Shown here piece after piece: positions 1-5,274 of a DNA stretch of 5,557 nucleotides. Where the stretch lies: assembly GCA_003246505.1 (NCBI GenBank), contig QKAI01000038.1:1-5557 (forward strand), in the 5' to 3' direction. The stretch comes from Spirochaetaceae bacterium. GTDB taxonomy: Bacteria; Spirochaetota; Spirochaetia; DSM-2461. The notes under the pieces are model-generated. The model had not been told where the DNA came from. It worked only from the letters and a program-made list of their open reading frames with translations, and made no database searches. The first letter of the stretch is position 1, and the number at the start of each line of letters is the position of its first letter. Made by a program: the position numbers and the translations under genes.

Positions 1-1060
1 AATCCCTGTCCGACAGGATCTCCGTAATGAGGCCGGAGCAGACGAACCGGTCCCGATCCCCGAAGAGGAAGATCCGGTCATCCCTGGCGAGAAGACCCGG
101 CGTTTTCGTGCGGAGTATCCGCTCCTTCGCCCCGTAGGATTCCACCTCCGTCACATAGGCCAGGGACTGATCCCCCGGACCGGAGGGGGCGAACATCTCC
201 GGCTCCACATGGCCCTCCGCGTAGCCCCCGTGAAATCCCCGGTTGAAGACTTTTCCCACATCCCTATCGGTTTTCTGCGAGGTCAGTCTCTTCTTCCAGG
301 CGTCGGTCACGGCGTAGACGTAGGGAAATCCCTTGATCCTCCCTTCTATTTTAAGGGAATCCACCCCCGCCCGGGCGAGATCTTCCCCGTGGGCGAGCAG
401 GTTGTTGTCCTTCAGGTTCAGCCGGTATTGGGGATCAGGGGAGGCGGGGGAGGTGTAGAGCCGGCGGCAGGGCTGGAAGCAGATGCCCCGGTTCCCCGAT
501 TTGCCCCCCATGAAGGAGCTCATGTAGCACTGGCCGGAGTAGCTGATGCAGTAAGCCCCGTGGACGAATACCTCCGTTTCCAGGTTCCTTTCATGGGCAT
601 GGGCGGTCAGGGCGCCTATCTCTTCCAGGGTCAGTTCCCGGGCCAGATTGATCCGGGAGATCCCCTTGGGAATGAGGTAATCGATCTGGCCCCGGTTATG
701 GACGGTCATCTGCGTCGAACCGTGTATGTCCACGGGGGGGAACAATTTTTTCATTACGGACAAAAGTCCCAGATCCTGGACGATAAAGGCGGAGACCCCC
801 GCCGCGGCGGCCCTCTCCATGACCTCCACGATCCTCTCGAACTCCCCGTCGGTGACAAGGGTATTCAGGGTGAGGAAGATCTGAACCCCCCGCTGGCGCG
901 CGAGAACGACAAGATCCTCCAGATCCTCAAAGCCGATGTTCTCCGCCCGGCGGCGGGCGTTGAATTCGGAAACCCCCAGGTATACCTCGTCGGCCCCGGC
1001 CAGGAGGGCCGCCTTCACGCTGGAAATGTCTCCCCCGGGGGAGAGGATTTTAGGGGCCAT
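1..1060 (-). CDS. Peptidase U32 family protein, Fe-S type (C-terminus beyond left edge)
   Basis: No stop occurs before the window edge, leaving 353 visible residues. The N-terminus (LSPGGDISSVKAALLAGADE, residues 6-25, then VYLGV) is the usual U32 opening and fixes the ATG at 1060. The family signature is at 163-181 (E-V-F-V-H-G-A-Y-C-x4-G-Q-C-Y-M-S), with a Tyr where an aliphatic residue is usual. It is followed by GNRGICFQPCRR (189-200) and SLKIEGR (235-241). Cys171, Cys178, Cys194 and Cys198 fit the four-cysteine [4Fe-4S] site known in this family. Despite the name, characterised bacterial members (RlhA, TrhP, UbiU/UbiV) are mostly RNA- or quinone-hydroxylation proteins, so proteolysis should not be assumed. 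The ATG directly follows the aguB stop (TGA-ATG), with AGAAGG 12 bases upstream, so translation is probably coupled. The family call is firm; the subfamily and substrate are unknown. Confidence 0.93.
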   Translation of the reverse strand, partial: MAPKILSPGGDISSVKAALLAGADEVYLGVSEFNARRRAENIGFEDLEDLVVLARQRGVQIFLTLNTLVTDGEFERIVEVMERAAAAGVSAFIVQDLGLLSVMKKLFPPVDIHGSTQMTVHNRGQIDYLIPKGISRINLARELTLEEIGALTAHAHERNLETEVFVHGAYCISYSGQCYMSSFMGGKSGNRGICFQPCRRLYTSPASPDPQYRLNLKDNNLLAHGEDLARAGVDSLKIEGRIKGFPYVYAVTDAWKKRLTSQKTDRDVGKVFNRGFHGGYAEGHVEPEMFAPSGPGDQSLAYVTEVESYGAKERILRTKTPGLLARDDRIFLFGDRDRFVCSGLITEILSDRD

Positions 1061-1948
1061 TCAGTCGATGAACCTTCTGGTCAGGTCCCCGTAGTTCTCT
1101 ATGCGCCGGTCGCGCAGGAAGGGCCAGATACGGCGGACCTCCTCCGTGCGGGTTCTGTCTATGGATACAACGGCCCGGTCCTCCCGGTCCGAGGGGGCCC
1201 GGTAGAGGAATTCCCCCTGGGGACCGCAGACGAAGGAGCTGCCCCAGAACTGGATGCCCCCGGTGACGCCGCTGGTGTCCGCTTCGAAACCGGCCCGGTT
1301 CACCGTGATGACCGGTAGGCCGTTGGCAATGGCATGGCCCCGCTGCACCGTGGTCCAGGCGTCCCTCTGGCGTTCCTTTTCCTCCGGACTGTCCCCGGTC
1401 TCCCATCCGATGGCCGTGGGGTAGATCAGCAGGTCCGCCCCGGCCAGGGCCATGAGCCGGGCCGCTTCGGGGTACCACTGGTCCCAGCAGACCAGAACAC
1501 CCAGTTTCCCCAGGGAGGTGTCTATGGGAACGAAGCCCAGATCCCCGGGGGTGAAATAGAATTTTTCGTAGTAGGCCGGATCGTCGGGGATGTGCATTTT
1601 CCGGTAGAGGCCCGCCGTGGAGCCGTCCCTGTCGAAGACCGCCGCCGTGTTGTGGTACAGGCCCGGGGCCCGCTTTTCGAAGAGGGAGGTGACCAGCACG
1701 ACTCCCAATTCACCGGCCAGAGCCCCGTAGTATTCCGTGGAGGGGCCCGGTATGGTTTCGGCCAGATCAAAACGGGAGGTGTTCTCCTCCTGGCAGAAAT
1801 AGGGGGTGTTGTGCAGCTCCTGAAGGACCACCAGATCCGCCCCCTGCGAGGCGACGGCGCGGATGTTTTCTGTCAGCCTGTCCCGGTTCTTCCCCCCCTC
1901 ATCGGTCAGGGCGAGCTGGACTATTCCGACTTTCAGCGTGTTATTCAT
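1061..1948 (-). CDS. aguB: N-carbamoylputrescine amidase
   Basis: Cytosolic nitrilase-superfamily amidohydrolase. It hydrolyses N-carbamoylputrescine to putrescine, CO2 and ammonia, the last step of the agmatine route. The protein has 295 residues, close to the usual length. The Glu-Lys-Cys triad is visible as Glu44 (LQELHNTPYFCQ), Lys117 (YRKMHIPDD) and Cys154 (GVLVCWDQWYPEAAR); the auxiliary Glu is at 128 (YYEKFYFTPG). ELHNTPYFCQ, MHIPDDP and CWDQWYPEAAR are typical of the AguB branch rather than general nitrilases. An in-frame TTG lies one codon upstream (1951), but the ATG at 1948 is preferred because AAGGGGG sits 6 bases before it. The start overlaps the aguA stop by 8 bases and the stop abuts the U32 ATG, so the gene is the middle of a tightly coupled trio. 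The adjacent aguA supports the substrate assignment. Confidence 0.96.
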   Translation of the reverse strand: MNNTLKVGIVQLALTDEGGKNRDRLTENIRAVASQGADLVVLQELHNTPYFCQEENTSRFDLAETIPGPSTEYYGALAGELGVVLVTSLFEKRAPGLYHNTAAVFDRDGSTAGLYRKMHIPDDPAYYEKFYFTPGDLGFVPIDTSLGKLGVLVCWDQWYPEAARLMALAGADLLIYPTAIGWETGDSPEEKERQRDAWTTVQRGHAIANGLPVITVNRAGFEADTSGVTGGIQFWGSSFVCGPQGEFLYRAPSDREDRAVVSIDRTRTEEVRRIWPFLRDRRIENYGDLTRRFID

Positions 1949-2972
1949 CAAAAACCCCCTTGGGATACTGCATGGTGACGCAGTGGAGCGAGCCGTGCTG
2001 CCGCGCCAATACGGCGCAGTCGATTCCCCTCACTTCCCTGCCGGGAAAGAGGGACGCCACGGTCTCCAGGGCGGCGGCGTCCCGGGACGTCCCGTAGACG
2101 GGCACAAGGACCGCCCCGTTGATTATGAGAAAATTGGCATAGGTGGCGGGGAGCCGCTCCCCCTCGAAATAGAGGGGCTCCGCCATGGGAAGGGCCACGA
2201 GGCGATAGGGAGAGCCGTCCCTTTTCCGGAAGCTCTCCAGCTGCTCTTTCATCGCTCCCAGGCTTTCGAAGTGTTCGTCCCCCGGGTCGTCGCACTCCAC
2301 GTAGCAGATGGTGTTCCCATCGCAGAAGCGGGCCAGCGTATCGATATGGCTGTCCGTATCGTCCCCGGCCAGGTAGCCCTGATCGAGCCAGAGCACCCGG
2401 TCCGCTCCGAAGTACTCCAGGAGCTTCTCCTCTATCTGTTCCTTGTTGTAACCACCGTTGCGGTTGGGAGAGAGGAGGCAGCTGCCCGTGGTAAGGAGGG
2501 TACCCTCCCCGTCGCTTTCCACCGATCCCCCTTCCAGGACGAAATTCAGGCGGTTGGCGTACTCCGCTTTCTTGCTGAACAGCCCCGACCGGTAGAGGGC
2601 GCCGGTGATCAGATTGTCCCTGTCCGCGGGGAATTTGAGTCCCCAGCCGTTGAACCGGAAATCGAGGATCCGGGGGATTCCCCCCGCGAAAACGGTCAAT
2701 CCCCCGAAATCCCGGCACCAGGTGTCGTTGGAGGGGACTTCCCGGTAGACGATGCGTCCCCCGTCGAAGTCCCGGCAGGCTTCCCGGGGAATGGCGATAT
2801 CCGGGGCGGTGATAATCAGCCTCTCCCTTGAGGCTATCTCCCGGGCTATCCGGGCCAGGCAGGCGGAGGCTTCCTCCAGGTAGGGGGCCCAGTCGCTCTC
2901 TTCATGGGGCCAGGCGAGCTGGACGGCACTTTGGGGTTCCCATTCGGCGGGAAAAAACAGATCCTTTTTCAT
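1941..2972 (-). CDS. aguA: Agmatine deiminase
   Basis: Cytosolic guanidino-modifying enzyme of the PAD_porph family. It converts agmatine to N-carbamoylputrescine and ammonia. The protein has 343 residues, normal for the family, and all signature blocks are present: FPAEWEPQSAVQLAWPH (7-23), NDTWCRDFG (82-90, with Asp88), LEGGS (146-150), GDDTDSHIDTLARF (203-216, catalytic His209) and QHGSLHCVTMQYP (325-337, catalytic Cys331). The GDDTDSHID form marks the subtype unlike the EGGSIHVDGEGT lactic-acid-bacterial enzymes. The ATG at 2972 is the only sensible start, since an in-frame TGA lies four codons upstream. The ribosome site is weak (a GAG about 8 bases before), and no convincing promoter is seen in the 59 bases upstream, so transcription probably comes from the regulator promoter. 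The product feeds directly into AguB, encoded next. Confidence 0.97.
   Translation of the reverse strand: MKKDLFFPAEWEPQSAVQLAWPHEESDWAPYLEEASACLARIAREIASRERLIITAPDIAIPREACRDFDGGRIVYREVPSNDTWCRDFGGLTVFAGGIPRILDFRFNGWGLKFPADRDNLITGALYRSGLFSKKAEYANRLNFVLEGGSVESDGEGTLLTTGSCLLSPNRNGGYNKEQIEEKLLEYFGADRVLWLDQGYLAGDDTDSHIDTLARFCDGNTICYVECDDPGDEHFESLGAMKEQLESFRKRDGSPYRLVALPMAEPLYFEGERLPATYANFLIINGAVLVPVYGTSRDAAALETVASLFPGREVRGIDCAVLARQHGSLHCVTMQYPKGVFDE
1955..1961 (-). promoter_or_regulatory. Ribosome binding site deciding the aguB start
   Basis: AAGGGGG lies inside the end of aguA, 6 bases before the ATG at 1948. It favours that ATG over the TTG at 1951, for which the gap would be only 3 bases. Confidence 0.7.
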
Positions 2973-3031
2973 ACTGATGACTCAGATAGTGCCGTTTTTC
3001 CCGCATTTCTTCAAGGACAGGGGTTCCTTAT
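2973..3031 (-). other. aguA leader with a weak inverted repeat
   Basis: This short gap lies between the doubtful small ORF and aguA. It holds a 5-bp inverted repeat (AAGGA at 3013-3017, TCCTT at 3025-3029) with a 7-base loop and no run of T after it, so it does not look like an intrinsic terminator. The best -35-like hexamer (TTGAAG) has no acceptable -10 partner. This is consistent with read-through transcription into aguA. Confidence 0.3.
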
Positions 3032-3163
3032 TTAACGGAAAACCGGCAAAACTTTATTCCCCCGGTTATCGGCGGCTCCTCCCCGGGCGATAAAATCGGC
3101 GACCAGGGCCACGGCCAGGGCGAATGCCCGCAGAATCCCCGTTCGGTCAGCGGGGCGCTTCAT
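3032..3163 (-). CDS. Possible 43-residue small hydrophobic protein
   Basis: Open frame of 43 codons: a basic N-terminus (MKRPADRTG), a hydrophobic stretch at about 10-25 (ILRAFALAVALVADFI), then a polar and basic tail ending NKVLPVFR. AAGGG lies 4 bases before the ATG. The start overlaps the end of the preceding small ORF by 17 bases, and the stop is 59 bases before aguA. The hydrophobic stretch is short and alanine-rich, weak for a membrane helix, and GC-rich DNA easily yields such frames by chance. I recognise no family. It could instead be untranslated leader of aguA, or a remnant of a broken gene together with 3147-3356. Confidence 0.25.
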   Translation of the reverse strand: MKRPADRTGILRAFALAVALVADFIARGGAADNRGNKVLPVFR

Positions 3164-3356
3164 TATTCCCTTTCCACGGAAAAACTGTGAGCAGGTGAAT
3201 TTTCCTCAGCCTCCCCCCGCTCCTTCTCCCTTTCCCCCGCCGGGAGGAGGTTTCGGAAAGGCGGCGGATATTAGTGAGAAAATATTCCCTATTGAGGTTC
3301 TCGCTGCGGCAGTAGCGGTCCCACTCTCCGTAATCCCCGATTCTATCTTCCCACAT
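3147..3356 (-). CDS. Small hypothetical protein, 69 residues, coupled to the regulator
   Basis: The ATG is one base after the regulator stop (TGA-T-ATG), preceded by AGGGAGGA at a 5-base spacing, the best ribosome site in the operon. The product has two unlike halves. Residues 1-36 are acidic and aromatic (MWEDRIGDYGEWDRY at the start). Residues 31-52 are strongly basic (several RR, GKGRR, GGRLRK), followed by HLLTVFPWK and a short tail. No membrane segment is seen, and a single Cys is at position 16. The basic part is read from a purine-rich, G-rich tract, so its composition may reflect the DNA rather than selection. I recognise no family. It may be a real small partner of the regulator, or the first part of a gene broken by a frameshift near residue 36. 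Confidence 0.45.
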   Translation of the reverse strand: MWEDRIGDYGEWDRYCRSENLNREYFLTNIRRLSETSSRRGKGRRSGGRLRKIHLLTVFPWKGNNEAPR

Positions 3357-3357
3357 A

Positions 3358-3918
3358 TCAGTCCTCCCTTGCCATTCCGGCATTGTAAAGCATCATCGCG
3401 TACTCCCAGGGCTGAGTCCCTTCCCTCTTCCGCTCATGGGTCTGGAGGAAATTCCTTATATAATCCAGAAATTCCCGGGCTTCCTCCCCGGTCAGGTGTA
3501 TCGTCCCGCTCAGAAAATCGCTGTTTCCGGCCAATTCCTCCCCGGTGATATCCGATTCGTAAAGACCCAGGAGACCGGAAAAGGTGTCCTTTACGATATT
3601 CTCGTATATCAGGAACTTATCCCGGGAAGGATGGCCGTCCAGATCGGTGCCTATGCTGATGTCCACGTCGGACAGGGCGAAATACATAGCCTTGATCCCG
3701 TTGATCATCTCCGTATGGTCCAGCTCCACCACGCCCAGCTGCTCCAGTTTCCGGAGATGGAACTGGGCGGAGGAGGTGGATATGCCCATTGCCGTGGCTA
3801 CGGCCTTCGACGTCAGCGGATCCCCGAGCAGGCGCATATGCCTCAGGATCTTCTGCCTCTGGGGGCTCATGTATATTTTCAGATCCTCCTGGGTCGTCAG
3901 TTTTACCGTTCTTCTCAT
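3358..3918 (-). CDS. ArsR-type winged helix-turn-helix transcriptional regulator
   Basis: Cytosolic DNA-binding protein of 186 residues. The N-terminal winged helix spans about 16-82: MSPQRQKILRHMRLLGDPLT, then SKAVATAMGISTSSAQFHLRKLEQLG as the helix-turn-helix (recognition helix about 47-58), then the wing (HTEMINGIKAMYFAL, 69-82). This is the layout of ArsR-like HTH_20 domains. Residues 100-180 form a mostly helical, acidic domain likely used for dimerisation or effector binding. I see no paired-cysteine metal site, and in fact no Cys at all, so metal sensing of the classic ArsR kind is unlikely. The ATG at 3918 has AGGAGA 6 bases upstream and lies behind a good promoter. It heads the agu operon, which makes it the first candidate regulator of that operon, but its ligand cannot be read from the sequence. 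Confidence 0.85.
   Translation of the reverse strand: MRRTVKLTTQEDLKIYMSPQRQKILRHMRLLGDPLTSKAVATAMGISTSSAQFHLRKLEQLGVVELDHTEMINGIKAMYFALSDVDISIGTDLDGHPSRDKFLIYENIVKDTFSGLLGLYESDITGEELAGNSDFLSGTIHLTGEEAREFLDYIRNFLQTHERKREGTQPWEYAMMLYNAGMARED
3362..3369 (-). promoter_or_regulatory. Strong Shine-Dalgarno site for the small ORF at 3147-3356
   Basis: AGGGAGGA at the very end of the regulator gene is followed 5 bases later by ATG. It also encodes the Arg-Glu near the regulator C-terminus, so chance is possible, but length and spacing are close to ideal. Confidence 0.5.
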
Positions 3919-3939
3919 GATCCGTCTCCTTTTATACGA

Positions 3940-3952
3940 TACATAAAATGTA
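3940..3952. promoter_or_regulatory. 13-bp palindrome, candidate operator for the leftward operon
   Basis: TACAT-AAA-ATGTA is perfectly symmetric, 12 bases downstream of the leftward -10 box and 21 bases before the regulator ATG. A repressor bound here would block early transcription. The surroundings are AT-rich, so a symmetric match by chance is possible. Autoregulation by the ArsR-type protein is an inference. Confidence 0.45.
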
Positions 3953-3963
3953 ACGATATATAT

Positions 3964-3992
3964 AGTGTACTGTCATATTTCCGCTCCGTCAA
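3964..3992 (-). promoter_or_regulatory. Sigma70-type promoter for the regulator-agu operon
   Basis: Read on the minus strand: -35 TTGACG (3992-3987, five of six), a 17-base spacer, and -10 TACACT (3969-3964, four of six), followed by an AT-rich start region. The predicted start lies near 3957, giving a leader of about 40 bases before the ATG at 3918. It is the only convincing leftward promoter I found for the whole minus-strand cluster. Confidence 0.6.
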
Positions 3993-4005
3993 GCAAAAGT
4001 TTGCC

Positions 4006-4022
4006 TCCCCCGTCCCGGGGGA
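4006..4022. repeat. GC-rich inverted repeat between the divergent promoters
   Basis: TCCCCC (4006-4011) and GGGGGA (4017-4022) flank GTCCC. The repeat lies between the two -35 boxes and ends just before the rightward one. There is no T-run, so it is not a terminator. A second, weaker symmetric element (GCAAA-AG-TTTGC) lies at 3993-4004, next to the leftward -35. Either could be a regulator site, or neither. Confidence 0.35.
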
Positions 4023-4052
4023 TTGACGTAAATCTACTAAAGTAGATATATT
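4023..4052 (+). promoter_or_regulatory. Sigma70-type promoter for the XRE-cupin and yczE-like genes
   Basis: -35 TTGACG (4023-4028, five of six), an 18-base spacer and -10 TATATT (4047-4052, five of six). The predicted start is near 4059, giving a very short leader of about 15 bases that carries GAGGA (4061-4065), 8 bases before the ATG at 4074. The spacer is almost filled by a perfect inverted repeat. Confidence 0.65.
4032..4047. promoter_or_regulatory. Perfect 16-bp operator-like inverted repeat
   Basis: ATCTACT (4032-4038) and AGTAGAT (4041-4047) flank AA. The arms are a perfect 7 bp, the element fills most of the promoter spacer, and its right end touches the first base of the -10 box. 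A dimeric regulator bound here would exclude RNA polymerase. The adjacent XRE-cupin protein, whose family binds such dyads, is the likeliest binder, giving autorepression. The position and symmetry are seen; the binder is inferred. Confidence 0.65.
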
Positions 4053-4073
4053 CGCCTATAGAGGAATGTATCC

Positions 4074-4622
4074 ATGGTATCGGCGAGCGAAACAATCAGC
4101 GGAAATATAAAAAGAATCCGTCAGGAAAGAAACCTTACCCTCGATGATCTGGCCCTTCTGACCGGAGTCAGCAGGAGTATGCTCAGCGAGATTGAGCGCT
4201 GCACCAAGAGTCCGACCATTTCGGTGCTCGAGAAGGTCTGCGAGGGGATAAACGTTCCCCTGGTCCAGCTGACCCATACCCGGACGCCTCAGATCTCCCT
4301 GGCGAAAAACGATTCCATGAAGCACTACTCCGCCTGGGGGGGATTCGAACTGTTCGTTCTCTTTGAATTTGACCCGGACAGGAAGTTCGAAATTTTCCGC
4401 CATGTCATAGAACCCCATTCGGAGAGGGTTTCCGAATGGCATGAATCGGGCATACGGGAGTATATCATCTGCACGAAGGGCCGCTTCACCGTGGAAGTGG
4501 GGGAGGATGTGTTTCCCCTGCAGGAGGGAGAGGCGATACAGTTCCTTGCTAATTGCCGGCACAGGTACCTGAATCCTAACGACGGGGAAGCGAATATTAT
4601 CATGCTTCTTTACCATGAATAG
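4074..4622 (+). CDS. XRE-family regulator with C-terminal cupin domain (PuuR-like architecture)
   Basis: Cytosolic DNA-binding protein of 182 residues. The XRE helix-turn-helix is at about 8-65: IKRIRQERNLTLDDLALLTG, then VSRSMLSEIERCTKSPTISVL with the recognition helix near 33-42. The cupin is at about 104-180, with His123 (SEWHE), Glu129 (IREYI), Gly135 (TKGRF) and His163-x3-Asn167 (CRHRYLN). Thus a partial metal set (His123, Glu129, His163) remains, although the usual HxH of motif 1 and PxG of motif 2 are not intact. Size and domain order match PuuR, the E. coli putrescine-sensing repressor, but many other XRE-cupin regulators share this plan, so ligand and gene name are left open. The ATG at 4074 has GAGGA 8 bases upstream; an ATG at 4066 is out of frame. 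The end overlaps the membrane-protein gene by 8 bases. Confidence 0.92.
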   Translation: MVSASETISGNIKRIRQERNLTLDDLALLTGVSRSMLSEIERCTKSPTISVLEKVCEGINVPLVQLTHTRTPQISLAKNDSMKHYSAWGGFELFVLFEFDPDRKFEIFRHVIEPHSERVSEWHESGIREYIICTKGRFTVEVGEDVFPLQEGEAIQFLANCRHRYLNPNDGEANIIMLLYHE

Positions 4623-5274
4623 ATATCTCCGCCGCCTGTTCCGGTTGGTCTTCGGGCTCTTTCTTTACGCTCTGGGCATCACCCTGTGCGTCCAGGCGAA
4701 CATCGGCCTGTCTCCCTGGGATGCCTTCTCCATGGGGATCTCCTACCGGACCCATCTCTCCTTCGGCAATGTGGTCATCATTACCGGATTCGCCATTATC
4801 CTCATCGATTTTGCCCTTAGGGAGAAAATTGGTTTCGGCACCATTCTCAACGCCATTCTCATTGGAAAATTTGTGGATTTGATCCGGCAGGGCGGGGCGA
4901 TTCCCCAAATGACAGCGTTCTGGCCCGGCCTGATGATGATCCTGGCGGGACAGGTCGTGATCTGCCTGGGAAGCTTTTTTTACATCGGCGCGTCCCTCGG
5001 CTGCGGTCCCCGGGACGCGCTCATGGTCGCCCTCGGCAAGCGCATGTCCCGAATACCCATCGGGGCGATACGGGGAATGCTCGAGGGCTCCGTCCTGATC
5101 ATGGGATGGCTGCTGGGGGCCAAGGTGGGGGCGGGAACGGTCATATCCGTTTTCGGCATCGGATTCATACTGCAGTTCACCTTCCGGATCCTGCGCTTTG
5201 ACGTGAAAAGGATCAGCCATGAGAGCCTGGGGGATACGGTCAGGGCTTTTCCCCGGTTGGGGGAATCACCCTAG
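4615..5274 (+). CDS. YczE/YyaS/YitT-family membrane protein
   Basis: Integral inner-membrane protein of 219 residues, normal for the family. Six hydrophobic segments are seen at about 8-27, 50-68, 75-92, 104-126, 152-168 and 172-193, after a basic N-terminus (MNRYLRRLFR) and before a polar tail. Two related loops, ANIGLSPWDAFSMG (28-41) and ASLGCGPRDALMVAL (126-140), are the family marks and suggest an internal duplication. GAKVGAGTVISVFGIG (168-183) is also typical. The biochemical role of the family is not established; a transporter of a small molecule is the usual guess. The ATG lies within the end of the XRE-cupin gene (8-base overlap) and has no clear Shine-Dalgarno, so translation is probably coupled and expression should follow that regulator. 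The 3' end overlaps a convergent gene by 9 bases. Confidence 0.9.
   Translation: MNRYLRRLFRLVFGLFLYALGITLCVQANIGLSPWDAFSMGISYRTHLSFGNVVIITGFAIILIDFALREKIGFGTILNAILIGKFVDLIRQGGAIPQMTAFWPGLMMILAGQVVICLGSFFYIGASLGCGPRDALMVALGKRMSRIPIGAIRGMLEGSVLIMGWLLGAKVGAGTVISVFGIGFILQFTFRILRFDVKRISHESLGDTVRAFPRLGESP

Noticed and set aside
209..1318. Long plus-strand open frame of 369 codons
   Set aside because: It is antisense to the U32 and aguB genes, both of which carry complete family motifs. The translation is rich in Gly, Pro and Val with no recognisable domain, as expected from a GC-rich complementary strand.
1334..2831. Plus-strand open frames at 1334-1978 and 1863-2831
   Set aside because: They lie antisense to aguB and aguA and show only low-complexity composition without a motif or ribosome site.
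3041..3067. Inverted repeat AACCGG / CCGGTT with a 15-base loop, considered as a terminator before aguA
   Set aside because: The arms are only 6 bp with a long loop and no proper T-run. A terminator here would also leave aguA without a visible promoter.
3147..3383. Upstream ATG at 3383 as the start of the small ORF
   Set aside because: It would overlap the regulator by 26 bases without a good ribosome site, whereas the ATG at 3356 has AGGGAGGA at ideal spacing.
3436..4026. Plus-strand open frame of 196 codons across the regulator and its promoter
   Set aside because: It is antisense to the winged-helix gene and runs through the divergent promoter region, and the product has no recognisable domain.
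4600..5220. Minus-strand open frame of 206 codons under the yczE-like gene
   Set aside because: It is a polar, Asp/Gly/His-rich translation with no motif, antisense to a clear six-helix membrane protein.
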